64,000 nucleotides of DNA. Source: Steinernema hermaphroditum (lineage: Eukaryota > Nematoda > Chromadorea > Rhabditida > Steinernematidae). The notes beneath the pieces were generated by a model that searched no databases, had not been told where the DNA came from, and saw only the letters and a program-made list of their open reading frames with translations. Shown piece after piece: positions 21,681 through 33,334 of the stretch (the first letter of the stretch is position 1; each line of letters opens with the position of its first letter). The position numbers were made by a program, and so were the translations under genes. The stretch lies in the NCBI GenBank assembly GCA_030435675.1, contig CM059621.1:9548001-9612000 (forward strand). Reading direction: 5' to 3'.

Positions 21681-22182
21681 AGCAATCAGTCCAGGCCCCG
21701 TCACCATGGGACTGATCTCCATTTTAACCTGTCGAATTATGGGTGCTCGGGTTGAAGACATCGACTCGGTGCGTGCTCAAGATCTGCTGTTCCCGTCGTT
21801 CCTTAATCACTTTACAGGCAGAGATCACTCAGGGTGTCCCCTTCGTACGGTGCACGTTTATGGGACCTCATGAAAATTTCTTTGAAATTACACGATCGTC
21901 GGTTATGGGAGGATACTGGGGCTGATGACTAGCCCATACTGACGAGTTTCAGTGGTCGCCGTATGTAGGAGAGTCAAGAGTTGAATACACAGTATTCGGA
22001 AGATCTGCAGACGCCGCCGCGGCTTCACTCCTCGCCTTCTTTCTCGTCGCCAGGTGCCGGCCTAAAATGAAAGCGTGAACGAGAGGGAGAGGCCCATGAG
22101 TCGACGATTTTAATCTCTTGCGGCGAATATACAAACAGATCGGTTTTGCACTGAATAAAAATTTGAGCGTTTTAGTCTGTTA

Positions 22183-22232
22183 GTGGGTTATGGTAGCTCA
22201 ATGGTTAGAGTTCAGTATTGCGGTACATTGAG
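22183..22232 (+). other. 5' half of a tRNA-like sequence, overlapping the 3' end of the P5C reductase gene
   Basis: GGTTATGGTAGCTCAATGG followed by TTAGAGTTC resembles the acceptor and D-arm start of a tRNA (A-box consensus TRGCNNARYNGG). No B box follows. On the other strand it supplies the reductase stop codon (22205-22207). Confidence 0.45.
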
Positions 22233-23370
22233 TGGCGCGGGAGGGCGGCGTCACCAGTGATCTTCGAACGGTTCGAGGCGGCTTCGACGGCGCTGATGAG
22301 GATCGCCTTCAGTCCGCCCTTCTCGAGTTCGTGGATACCGTAGACCGAGCTGCCTCCGGGGCTCTGGACGTTGTCTTTGAGCACGGCCGGATGCTCATTG
22401 AGGTCGAGGACCATCTTGGCGGCGCCGAGGAGCGTGTGTGCAGCCAGCTTGATGGAGAGGTCGCGCGGGAGTCCCATCTTGACGCCGCCGTCGGCGAGGC
22501 CCTCGATCACGCTGAACATCTGAAAGTGGCGGATTCGGAGAGTCGAGGGGCGCAGGCTTACGTAGGAAGGCCCGGAGCCGCTGAGGCCGGTGACGGGGTC
22601 GATGTGGATCTCGGGCACCTCAACGGCGAAGCCTACGGTGGAAAGGAGCTCCTCGACCAAGGAGGAATCGCCGTCATGACACGCGGAGCCCACAGCGAAG
22701 GCCGAGGCGCCGGCGCCGACGACGGCGGGAGTGTTGGGCATGACGCGGACGACGCGGCTCTTCGAGGGGAGCAGCTGGAGATGAAGGCGTCTAGGGATCG
22801 GGGACGGCGCCACTTACGGACTCGATGTTACGGATGGTGATGCCGAGGGCGATGGAGACGAGCAGCTGGTGGCGCTTGAAGACGGGCGCGATCTCCGCAG
22901 CGACCTTCGACACGTGCGGCGGCTTCACAGCGACGAAGATGACGTCGCTCTTGTTGACCACCTCCGTGTTGTCGTAGGTGGTGGCGATGCCCAGCGCCTG
23001 GAAGAGAAGGCCGTGAGTGTTCTCTGCTATCTTCAGTGGTTTCCCCGAAGATTACAACGCCGACAGACGAGAGGCGGTTCACGTGAAGCGACTCCCGTCG
23101 GCGGACCCTTTTTTGGACTCCGAAAGAAAGGCACTGTCGGAGAAGGAGAGGCGCCTCGGGGCGAATCTGGGGGAAGGACACTCACCTTGCATTCACTCAG
23201 CAGCTTCTCGTCCACTTTAGGGGAGCTCGCGATGATGTTCTCGGCGGGGAAGCGACCTGGAAGACGGGGGTTACGGTAGCAACTGTGGGCAAGTGCCTAC
23301 CGGAATTGATGAGGCCGCGGGCGAGGGCCTGCGCCATCTTGCCGGCACCGATGAATCCGATCTTGACCAT
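22205..23370 (-). CDS. PYCR: Pyrroline-5-carboxylate reductase
   Basis: Five exons (23370-23301, 23256-23186, 22997-22818, 22774-22562, 22519-22205) give 282 residues. The enzyme makes the last step of proline synthesis, P5C plus NAD(P)H to proline. The N-terminal Rossmann motif is IGFIGAGKMAQALARG. VAVKPPHV, VVRVMPNTPAVVGAG, GLSGSGPSY, LADGGVKMGLPRDLSIKLAA and the C-terminal VQSPGGSSVYGIHELE follow as in the family. The start follows a TTTTAG acceptor by 9 nt. The second intron is 188 nt, longer than usual here. The last residues (after about SNRSKI) run into a tRNA-like sequence that provides the stop. Confidence 0.95.
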
Positions 23371-24461
23371 GGCGGGAATCTAAAAGCAGGGACTGTGGGA
23401 GCGATCGTCAACCGGCGCCGTCTCCGCGAGATGACCCGTATGGTGGCCGTCGCGGAAGGTGACCGACAGCGCAGGACGAATCAGTCCGCCCAGAACCCTT
23501 ATCAGCCGCGACGCCTCCCTCGGCCCGTCGCGGTGATAAGGCCGAAGTTGAATCCTGGCGAGAGCCTTGTTTTTGTCCCGCCTTCCCGGGTCGAAGTGAT
23601 CCGAGCGGTCGCCAGAATCGCCGATTGATCACCTCGAGGCCGCGGCGAATCGACGACCAAAAAGAAGACGGAAACCAGTTGCTGCAGAGCCTTTTGCGGT
23701 TATCCCGAAGAAGTTGGTCGAAAGACGCCCCCTCCGGCGTGATTTATGGGGCTCTCCTACGACATCTTATTTTGACTGTGTTTGAATTGGCCTCGGGGTT
23801 ACTGTACTTCGACCACACATCCATAGGACATAAAGGGGTATAACACTATATAACTCCCGTTGTTGAGGGACACAAAGGCCGATTGTCGGCAAAAACTTGA
23901 ACCTGTTGGAGTTGAGGCTGGTCCTCCTCCTATAGGGTCTATATGGTCACAAGAATGAAGCTCCATAGCTCGTCCTTCGCACTGTCCACAGTTTCTGGAC
24001 TACGGTGTTGTGTCTCCTTGATTTAGGGTCCATCACATATGCCGCAAACAAGTCATGAACGGCCTACTTCAGAGCATGCAAAAGAAAAGTCAACTATGAC
24101 ATTACAGTGATCTCTGGCGGACTCCCGCCACGCCGACCATGATGGAGGATTGTGCGGAATTTCGGTGAACAGCTGGGTTTCCTCGGCTCTGCGGCGTTCT
24201 GCTTCTCCGCGGGATTCTGCATCGAGGCAGGATTCGCGTCTTCGCTCCTACCATTTTATGAGTTCCGGATAACTCTTCTGGGTTTCTTGTGATATTTTAG
24301 GGATTGTTTGATTTCGTTTGAAAGCTGACTAATTTCTCCTCGGTGGATTTTCGGAATTTTTCGAGGTGGTTCCACCAAGAAAGGGCCATAAAAAGGCCAG
24401 CAAAGCGAATTTTCTTCTCCTTATTTGTGCCAGTTCTCATATCTTGCTCTTCTTTTTAGAG
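23371..24461. other. Intergenic between P5CR and prp-38, no gene seen
   Basis: Short open frames on both strands lack domains. The two flanking genes are divergent, so promoters for both should lie here, but no specific element is recognisable. Confidence 0.5.
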
Positions 24462-25459
24462 ATGGCCAATCGAACAGTAAAGGAGGCGGCGACGGTTAAA
24501 GGAACGAACCCGCAGTATCTCGTGGAGAAGATCATCAGAACGCGAATATATGACTCGCTGTACTGGAAGGAGCAGTGTTTCGGTCTATCGGCAGAAGATC
24601 TTGTCGACAAGGGCCTGGATCTTCGCTACGTGGGAGGAGTCTTCAGCGGAAACGTGAAGCCCACTCCGTTTCTGTGTCTTTGCCTCAAGATGCTGCAGCT
24701 CCAGCCGGAAAAGGACATTGCCGTGGAGTTCATCCGCCAGGAGGACTCGAAGTACATCAGGGCTCTGGGGGCGATGTACATACGGTTGACGTTGAGCTCC
24801 GTCGAAATCTACAAGTACCTCGAGCCCCTCTACAACGACTATCGCCGCATGCGTTTCATGAACAAGCAGGGCCGTTTTGAACTTGTGCATATGGACGACT
24901 TTATCGACCATCTCCTGCGCGAAGAACGCTACTGTGACGTTCAGCTGCCCCGTCTCCAGAAGCGGCAAGCCTTGGAAGAAGTTGGTGAGCTGCAGTTTTA
25001 CGTATCCGCCCTCGACGAAGATATCGAACGTGCTACGTCGTCAGAAGAAGAGGAGGAAGAAGATGACCGCCGCCGGAAAGAAAGACCGAAGGTGGGCGAA
25101 CTGTTTTTTTTTCTTTCCCTCTGTGATGGTGAGTATCTTCAGTTGGTATCGAGACGCCCAGGCCGTGACCGTAGCCGTAGCAAGTCACGTGAACGCAGCG
25201 AGAGAAGTAGTAAGCGTGACAGAAGTCGGGACCGCGAGGACCGAGATCGAAGGGATCGCGACCGTAAGGACAGAGATCGCCACAAGGATCGGGATTCAGG
25301 TAAGGATTGCGAATGCGTTTCTGTTGTTCTACGATGGTTATCCTTTCAGATAAGCACCATGAGAAGTCATCGAAGAATTCTAAGGAGGACGACGAGCGCG
25401 AAATCGAGGAGGCCAACGCTCTGCGGGCGAAGCTGGGTCTCGCGCCATTGCAGCGTTGA
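24462..25459 (+). CDS. prp-38: Pre-mRNA splicing factor 38 (PRPF38A)
   Basis: Three exons (24462-25091, 25143-25299, 25350-25459) give 298 residues. PRP38 is a U4/U6.U5 tri-snRNP-associated protein needed for spliceosome activation. The PRP38 domain fills about residues 1-185: MANRTVKEA, GTNPQYLVEKIIRTRIYDS, WKEQCFGL, KPTPFLCL, LQLQPEKDI, YKYLEPLYNDYR and LPRLQKR. An acidic run (EEEEEEDDRRRKE) and an RS/RD-rich tail follow, as in animal orthologues. TTTTTAG lies 2 nt before the ATG. The first intron is open in frame, so retention would insert 17 residues. Part of exon 1 is duplicated at 27.2 kb. Confidence 0.95.
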
Positions 25460-25874
25460 TCAGCGTTTTCTTGTTGAATGCGGTCCATGTAGATAAACTG
25501 TTTGTGATGTCAGCATTATCATTGTTTTGAGCGCTTTCCCGCCTCGCAAGTTTATGTGCTTAGCTGTTATCGTCCAAGTGGAAGGGCGAACGGCGGCCGT
25601 TTATTTCAAAGGTGTCGGGTAGCTTTTTGAGTGAGAGCGGTCGGAGCCGTGCAGCTTTGTTTGACCGCCTCTTATCGCGACAGCGCTGTAAGATCGTGTA
25701 ATGATCGTAATATTTCGTCATATCGCTTTCTGATGTAGACATGATCTCCTGTGTGCCATCTCGTGCGCAAGCCACTAGACGTCTTGTTGAAGGCTTTTCC
25801 CGTGTCGCGTCTGTGTTTTGTCTAAATTTGTGTTTACCGTCTGTCTGCTTTCAGCTCCTCGACAGTTTCAAACG

Positions 25875-27057
25875 ATGGAGGCACTTCTGAAGAACCCGAA
25901 GGTGCGGATGCGCGACCAGAAGGCGGTCGAGGCTAAGATCGCGAAAATCGTCGCCGACGGTAGCGAGAATCTGATCGTGATCTCGGATTTCGACTACACG
26001 CTCTCGCGCTACAAGGATACCAGTGGCTCGATTTGCTCATCGTCGCATGGAGTCTTTCACAGTGCCGCCGACAAGGCGGATCATGTTCTGGCCGAGAAGG
26101 TGACTGCTGTATCGAGAGCATTGCTTAACCTCTATTCAGCTCAATAGGAGCAAAGCGAAGTTCATGGCGGTCGAGACGTGCCACATCATGACCATCGACG
26201 AGAAGATTCCTCATATGGTTGAGTGGTGGAACACGTCCCACGAATGCATCAAAGAAGCGAAACTCCACAAGGATGTCATCGAGGAGATCGTGCTGGACTC
26301 CAAATCCATGATCGTTCTACGGTAGCTCGCTCATCGTGTATTCCACTCCCCGTATTCCCTTAGGGATCGCGCTATCGAATTCTTCGAGCTGCTCCAGGCC
26401 AAATCCGTGCCTCTCGTTATTTTCAGTGCCGGTAAGAAGACATCCTGCCACTCACCTTCGTCTATTTGCTTTAGGAGTGGGTACTGTAATCGACATTTTC
26501 CTTCGGCCTCGACTGACCAAGCATCAGATGAACAACGTCCACATCATATCGAATATGATGATCTTCGACGAAGAGGGGATCTGTGTCGACTTCTCGGAAC
26601 CACTGATTCACGTCTTTTGCAAGAACGGTTCTGCCGTAAGGCACGATGACCCCTTTTTCCACTCCTTCTCGACCCGGCAAAACGTTGTCCTGCTCGGGGA
26701 CTCCACAGGGGGTTAGTTGGGTTCCTTTTCGCCGTTCACGAGCCTATTACAGATCTTGAGATGCACGTGGGGGTAGAAAGAAGCGGAGTCGTTTTGAAGA
26801 TCGGCTTTCTGAACCACAAATTCGAGGAACTTCTTGACAAGTATCTTGCCGAAGGCGCCTACGACATCGTCATTGTGGACGATCAGAGTGTGGACATCCC
26901 ACTGGCCCTTCTCAGCGAAGTCCCAACGACAGGTTCCACCCTTGTCTTTACTTGCTCTAAAAGAAAAGTTAGCATTTTAGAGCTCTCCAACAAAACCGAC
27001 GACGATGTGACGAATTCGAACAAAGAGTCCTCGAAAGCCGTGGAAGTTACAGCATAA
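25875..27057 (+). CDS. NT5C3: Cytosolic 5'-nucleotidase III (pyrimidine nucleotidase)
   Basis: Five exons (25875-26099, 26140-26321, 26364-26431, 26475-26711, 26753-27057) give 338 residues, the size of human NT5C3A. It is a HAD-superfamily phosphatase of pyrimidine nucleoside monophosphates. The catalytic motif is VISDFDYTLSRY (DxDxT); then KIPHMVEWW, VPLVIFSAG with the motif-II serine, and VVLLGDSTGDLEMHVG with the motif-III/IV acidic residues. CTGCTTTCAG precedes the ATG by 20 nt, a likely trans-splice acceptor. AATAAA at 27102 is a good poly(A) signal. The 3' end, including that signal, is copied downstream at about 27.42-27.54 kb. Confidence 0.94.
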
Positions 27058-27214
27058 TAAGTCCTCGCGACTCAAGAACGTCTCTCATAGTTAATTTCAA
27101 GAATAAAGCCCCATCTGTTGCGTTCTTCCTTTGCATTCGAGTTTTACCACTAACCAGCATTCGTGGTGTTGCTCCTGCTGGATTCACTGGACAGCAGGGC
27201 TCCTCACAGCGCAA

Positions 27215-27545
27215 CCGATCTGGATGGTTAACAGAGCGCTACTGTGACATCCAGCTGTCCCGTCTCCAGAAGCGGCAAGCCTTGGAAGAAGTTGGTGAGC
27301 TGAAGCTTTGCTTATATGTCCTCGACGAAGATATCGAACGTGCTACGTCGCCAGAAGAAGAGGAGGAAGGAGATGACCGCCGCCGGAAAGAAAGACCGAA
27401 AACGACGACGGTACGGCAAATTGGAATAAAGAGTCCTCGAAAGCCGTAGAAGTTACGTTTCTATAGTTTGATTTCAGAATAAAGCCCCATCTGTTGCGTT
27501 CTTTCCTCGCATTCGAGTTTTACCACTGACCAGCATTCGTGAAAC
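27215..27545 (+). pseudogene. Chimeric partial duplicate: prp-38 exon 1 fragment joined to NT5C3 3' end
   Basis: Bases about 27230-27400 copy prp-38 24925-25090 with a few changes (CAGCTGTCCCGTCTCCAGAA, ATATCGAACGTGCTACGTCG). Bases about 27420-27540 copy the NT5C3 stop region and 3' UTR (GAGTCCTCGAAAGCCGTxGA, AATAAAGCCCCATCTGTTGC). The two parental segments are about 2 kb apart but adjacent here. No start or full domain remains. Confidence 0.85.
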
Positions 27546-27757
27546 CGACCTGGGTGGTCGTCTGACTTTGTGTCTCTGTCTGGCAAAGGTCAGTCTCGTC
27601 TGCTCCGTGTTCTTCGGGAAGTGTCAATTTGGCGACGCTTCTTCGGCGACGGATGGGTGGCGCGCGGTGTGGACTGACGTGTCACTCGTCGCGGTGGATG
27701 TCCGCGTGCGCGTTGCTTCCGAGAGGTCGAGCCGAACTCAGTCGTTCGTCGTTTCAG

Positions 27758-29307
27758 ATGGGGAAGAAGCTGCTTTTCGGAGTCGCAACGCTTCTGCTCT
27801 CCGCGGCTGTCGTCTTCGCGCACAGCCACAGTCACAGCCATGACCCGGAGCCCGCGCACCTCAAGTACAGCCGCGCCGCCAACGAAGCTGTAAGTTTTGT
27901 GAGTTCTTTCGCTTCCTATTTTGATCTTTACAGGCGCAGGAGGAGGTGAAGCGCGCCCAGGAGCACCACCACGGACACTCCCACGAAGACGGCGGATGTC
28001 CCCATGATCACTCGCATTCGCATGAATACGACCACGGACATAGTCACGAAGAAGGCCATGGCCACTCGCACTCCCATTCAGAATCCCCGAAGACGTACTC
28101 GAAGCGCTCTGCTAACATCCACAGCTATGATCCTAAAGGGTAATAGTCTTTTTAGTGAGTTTTTTTTATCGTATGTTTCAGAAACTTCGCATTCATGAAT
28201 GACCCGAAAACGCAGCTGTGGGTTTACGCGTTCGGAGCAACTGTCTTGATCAGCGTGTTCCCGTTCCTGGTCCTTACCTTCATCCCTGTGCAGTCAAACA
28301 CCGCCGAAAGTGGTCCACTTCTAAAACTTCTTCTGAGTTTCGGCGCTGGCGGTCTTCTCGGAGACGCGTTCCTCCATCTGATTCCTCATGCCTCTCCATC
28401 AGGAGGCCACTCTCACAGTCATTCACATTCACACGAGGCCGGCCACTCTCATGAGCCCCACGACATGTCCGTTGGATTGTGGGTGCTCGCAGGTTTGCCC
28501 CACTTCTTTTTCATGATTGATGTCGTTCCTTCTAGGCATTATCATTTTCTTGTTCATTGAGAAGTTTGTGAGAATTTTCCGCGGGGAGGATGGTCACGGC
28601 CACAGCCACGGAGGACATGGCCACTCGCACGCTCCAGCTGTGAAGAAGGATAAATGCTCTGACGACGAATTCTCGGAAACGACGAAGAAGGCTGATAAGA
28701 AGAGGAACAAGAAGGAAGAGAAGGCGCAGGATAAGGAAAATGAGCAGCCGACCAACATTCGTGTTGCCGCACTCCTGAATATGGGTAGGAAGAGATTAAT
28801 GCAGTCGCCCCTAACGTAAAGCATCGTTTAGTCGCTGACTTCTGCCACAACTTCACGGACGGACTCGCTATTGGAGCTTCATTTATCGCTGGCCCGAACA
28901 TCGGCCTCGGTAAGGTCTCTATTACACCGCTTTAAACGAAATCGTCAAATTTAGTCACCATGATCACGGTGTTGGTTCACGAAATCCCTCACGAAATCGG
29001 AGATTTCGCTATCCTCGTACAGTCCGGTGTTTCCAAGCCAAAGGCGATGATGTTCCAGCTGATAACCGCCTTCGGCGCAGTCGTCGGCTGCTGGTTAGCT
29101 GTAATGTCGGCTGACCCTTCCGGACTTGCTGATGCCGCCGCCTCCTCCTGGGTTCTTCCGTTCACCGCGGGTGGCTTCATCTACATCGCCACAGTCACCA
29201 TCATGCCCGATCTCCTGGAGAAATCGTCATTTGTTGCGTCGATCAAGGAACTGGTAACCATGAGTGTGGGAATATACTCCATGTACCTGATTGGTCTCTA
29301 CGAGTGA
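27758..29307 (+). CDS. SLC39A7: ZIP zinc transporter, SLC39A7/KE4 (Catsup) subfamily
   Basis: Six exons (27758-27889, 27934-28139, 28182-28492, 28536-28784, 28832-28909, 28955-29307) give 442 residues. ZIP7-type carriers release zinc from the ER or Golgi into the cytosol. Seen: a signal peptide ([18 protein letters not shown]); a long His-rich luminal stretch of HSH/HGH repeats; TM segments from about residue 120; a second and third His-rich loop; and the metal-site helices [13 protein letters not shown] and [17 protein letters not shown], whose second motif is the LIV-1/KE4 HEXPHEXGD signature. GTTTCAG directly precedes ATG. All introns are 42-47 nt. Confidence 0.96.
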
Positions 29308-29568
29308 ATCTCAATATACTTGTATTCTGTTTTTGTTCTTGTGGGTCCTAAGTGATTCGTCCCTACCGTAATTTATTGTCAGTTCCTTGTTTTATATTGT
29401 CAAAGACTTCGGTGTTAAGCGTAGCCTGGGTTCACCCAGAAAGAGCTTGTCCGGTATTTGAAAAGGTTTATCCGGTAAAGAGGTTTATCCGGTATTTGAA
29501 AACTCCATCACAAGAGGGCCAAAGCTGCCTATCGCAACCCAAGGGTATAGTAAACCGATAAATTATTC
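29308..29568. other. Gap between convergent ZIP7 and eat-20 genes
   Basis: Contains a short direct repeat of TATCCGGTATTTGAAAA units (29450-29510). A TTTATT at 29569-29574 is the likely eat-20 poly(A) signal on the minus strand. Confidence 0.5.
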
Positions 29569-29839
29569 TTTATTGAATGTACAGGAAGTTTAGCCAAAAA
29601 GACTAACAATGTATTTACAAGATATATCAGATTTGGGAAGGCACACACAACCGAAAAGACAACGAAATACCCACGGGTGAAAGAATTGAGCGAACAACGA
29701 AAGGAGGGGCGAAACCTACAACAGATATTAACAACAATATGCATTACTTCAAGACTTCGACGACGTCGAAATCGGTCACCGTATCTTCGAGAGCTAAATG
29801 ACGATCTGGCACTTCGGAACTGGCGAGAATGCGGCGCCA

Positions 29840-32800
29840 TCAGATCAGCCGCTCCTCCTTTGTGATCGAGGTCATCGGCATCGAGTAGGAGGACGCCAGC
29901 GCGTTCTCTTCTCGCGCCGGATTGTACTTCCCGTGCAGCTTCCGACTCCTGCGCACGTACCGTACTATGAAGAGCGAAGAGGCGATCACTAGCGCGAGTA
30001 GAACTAAACGAGGCGAAATTAGCGCCAACAGACTCGGCAGGCCGCGTACCCACTATGGCGATCAACGCCACAATCCAAGAAGTCGTGGAGGCTGCTTGGC
30101 TGTTCTTCTTCTGCGAAGACCGATTGGAGTCTTTGTCTACCTCTTTCGGCTCGCCTTCGTGATCCGAAGGGATGGCGGGTTTCGGCGACGTGTTCTCCAC
30201 AAAGTTGTGGGTCTTTTCCGTTGTCGGGGACGACATGAAACCGCCTCCCATCTCCGTTGGATGCGACTCCTCCTCGTGGTAATCCGCTGGCGTCGTTTGG
30301 ACGACTTCCTCCGGAATCTCCTCGACCGTCGTAGGCGCTACGGTCACCTCTTCCGTTGTCGTCGTCGGCGCTTCCGTTGTAGTTGTGGTGGTAGTAGTTG
30401 GAGTGGTCGTCGTTGAAGTTACAGTGGTCGTCGACGTTGTCGTCGCTGTCGTGCCTGAGGTGGTTGTGGCTGCCGTAGTGGTGCTCGTTTCCGTCCTCGT
30501 TTCATCGGTTTCCGTAGATTTCTCTTCGTCGCTTCCTCCGCCTTGAGTTACGATGGCGAATCCATTGTCGCCTTCCGACTCTTCTCCGGTTGTAGGTGCC
30601 GACTCCTCTTCATCGTGAGGCACAAGACTGGCCGTAGAAGATCCAAGAAACTGGATCAGATCCACGGTTGAGGAGATGGTCGTCGCTTCGGGCGACGTCT
30701 CCAGTGGAGAAACAGTTGTTAGGGGGAAAAGAGGAGTGGCTTCTTCTTCACCCTCCTCTTCAGACGTCGGGGGAAGCGTCGATGCTTCGGTAGTTACGCG
30801 GTGATGCATTGGCCCTCCGACAAGCGATCCGTTTTCCCGTTCCGCGGTGAAGTTCTCGTGGTGCGTTGGAGCAGGCGTTGACTGAAGGAGGGCGATGTGG
30901 CGACGGACTTCTTCGAGTTCCTCGCAGTCAATTTTGCCTGAAGAAAACACGTTGAAAAGGCACACATCGAGAAGAGACTCACCCATGGACCCGTCGATGT
31001 CATTCTGGCACTCACAGGAGAACGGAATAACTGAGGGATTCGCGAGGAACACCGGATTCACAACGCACAGCGCAGATTCCCCGAAGGCGGAACAAACAGA
31101 CCTGAAATTCTTCATTCAATGACAGCGAAGGCGTGTTATTGCGCAAGGCTAATCTGTCAAAACTTCGAAGCACCTGTCACGTCCACTTCTGAACTGTCCA
31201 CTTTCGCGCCCGCAAAAGCAAACATGGGAGAACTTCCGCTCCTTCGCTAACGATCAAACCACTAGAACTTACTGGGCACAGGGGTCCGGAGTCCCGCAGT
31301 CGACGCCGAGGAAGCCTTCGGCGCACTCACAGGCGGCCTTCACCGTGGTTTCATCGTAGGCACAAGTTCCACCGTTGCGACATTCGGGATCACATTCTAT
31401 CTGTAAACAAAGGGCACCATTACATCATTAATCCACGGGTTCACTCGCGCTGTCATTCGTGAATCACGAATGCAACTCGAAGACAAACAACCCGTAATCG
31501 CCTTCCGACGACGCGCCATTGTCCTTGTTTCTTCGGTATTTACCTTTTCACAGCGATCCCCTCCGAAGGGAGAGTTACACACGCACATGGGACGATTCTG
31601 ACGGAGGGCGCACGTTCCTCCGTTGGAGCAGAAGTCGGCGCACACGTGCCTCTCGCAGTGCTCTCCCTCGAAGCCGTCCAAGCAGAGGCAGTTTGCCTAA
31701 AGCAGCGTCATTGAACGAGTCTCCGAGCCACTAATTGCGCAACAAGTGCCTAATTGAATCGCGCGTCCACTGCTCCAAAAACTCAAAACTGGGCTATCGG
31801 ACACGTGACTGGCCGAGATAATGGAGGCGACAATAATTTTAGCGCCGCGAGGGATAATTATAACGGTGAATCCGTCACGGCAAAAAAAACTCGCTTTGAC
31901 CGGTTGCCCAGAAGTGGTGGAGACGCACCTTGGAATCAGCTCCGACGACGCACGTTCCGTTGTTAGCACACTCGTGCTCAGCACAGGGGTGCGCACTGAG
32001 GGTGAATGCCGGCGGCGTCGAGTTGGGTCGGGCAGGAACCTCCGAGGAAGAAGGTTTTGTCTTGGCTCCGGCAGGGGAGAGCTTGAAGAGTGGGAAAGGA
32101 ACAGAGTGACGGGAGCCGTTGACCGAGGCCGCGGGTTCTTCCTCGAGGAACTCGACATCCGGGCATCCGCACTGGAAGTAGCGCGAGGAGAAGGAGTTCC
32201 GGTGGAGAGTCGGGGGACAGCCCTTAGGCTGCTCGTTCTGGACGATGACGTCCCTTATGCAACGAGGCCCCCGGGAAGCGAGGATCCTCATGGAGAAGGA
32301 GCGCGCCGTGTCGTTCGACAGACGGATCTTCGTCGAGAGGAAGTCGGAGACGTTGCATTGGAGCAAGTTGTGCGAGAGCGTCCAAAAGAAGCGGCGCCAC
32401 TCGCTATCTGAACGAAACTGTCAGTTGATACTACGGTAATCCGGGGTAAAAGAGGTCGTCGTAACTCGGCGCGCCACTTCAAAAGTGGCCGTTGAGAGTC
32501 AATCGAGATGTTACCGACAAATTATCATTTGAGTGACGACGTCACAGTCACGAGAGCAAATAAACACGGAGATCGGTCACTCACCGGGGCGATCCACGGA
32601 GCATTCGCCGAGCACGACTCCAGAAGACGCATCTGCCACCGTCAGAAGTGCCGTTCGCGAACCGTTCGTCGAGCTGAAAGGCATCAAGATGAAGCCATAG
32701 CCACAAGCTTTTTAATGGTTTCGAGAGAAATCGGGAAGAGCCACAACTACTTGTCCCGAGCAGTCAACATTCCCAAGAATTCTCGAGAAGCCCTCAGGCA

Positions 32801-33334
32801 TCTGTACTTTCGAAAGCTTCTGCCCCCCTTGATTGTACTCGTTTTGACGTACACAAACAGCCCCTTAGCGCGGTGGTCGCGTGTCCACACGCAAAAAAGC
32901 GGGAGGTGGGCAGCTCCTCTGTTTGCGCGCGAAGGCGCGCGTCGAGCACGACCGAGGCTAATCGGATCCTCTCAAGAAGACTTACCTCAAAAAGTAGTAG
33001 GAGCCGACCCAGGGCAGCGCGGAGTCATCCACCACCCACGAGATCCGGCCCTTCGAGGGGTCGGAGAAGTGGGCGAGGTCCTCGACATCGCCTTCTGCCC
33101 GCGCTGAAATACGAAGTTAACGCAAGAAGACCTTGGCTAAATCCAATTAAAATGCCGAAGAGCCACCGACGCGGCGAAGACGCGCCGCGGCCTTCAACCT
33201 CGGAAATTCGAAAGTCTTTGCTGCGCCGATAAATCAGGCGACAGCTGACATTCCGCTCGTTACGTATAAACGGTCAACGCCCACTTACCGATGACGAACA
33301 GAAGCGCGAAGAGAAACTGCCACCGGAGGATCAT
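29840..33334 (-). CDS. eat-20: EAT-20/Crumbs-like type I membrane protein with EGF repeats and mucin domain
   Basis: Nine exons (33334-33289, 33103-32986, 32673-32585, 32407-31929, 31696-31544, 31400-31273, 31101-30983, 30937-30050, 30003-29840), all phases consistent, give 727 residues. Order: signal peptide (LRWQFLFALLFVI), an unrecognised N-terminal region of about 200 residues, EGF-like repeats (CAEHECANNGTC, CADFCSNGGTC, CDPECRNGGTC), a Thr/Ser-rich mucin-like stretch (about 395-650), one transmembrane helix (WIVALIAIV-VLLALVIASSL), and a short tail with KYNPAREE and ending EERLI. EERLI is the Crumbs PDZ-binding C-terminus and the KYNP segment fits the FERM-binding site. C. elegans EAT-20 has this layout. 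TTTCAG directly precedes ATG. The 5' introns are long (143-312 nt). Confidence 0.9.

Noticed and set aside
30050..30937. Antisense Arg-rich ORFs opposite the Thr/Ser-rich exon of the EAT-20-like gene
   Set aside because: Shadow of ACC/ACG-rich mucin coding sequence; the sense frame is spliced and fits the family.
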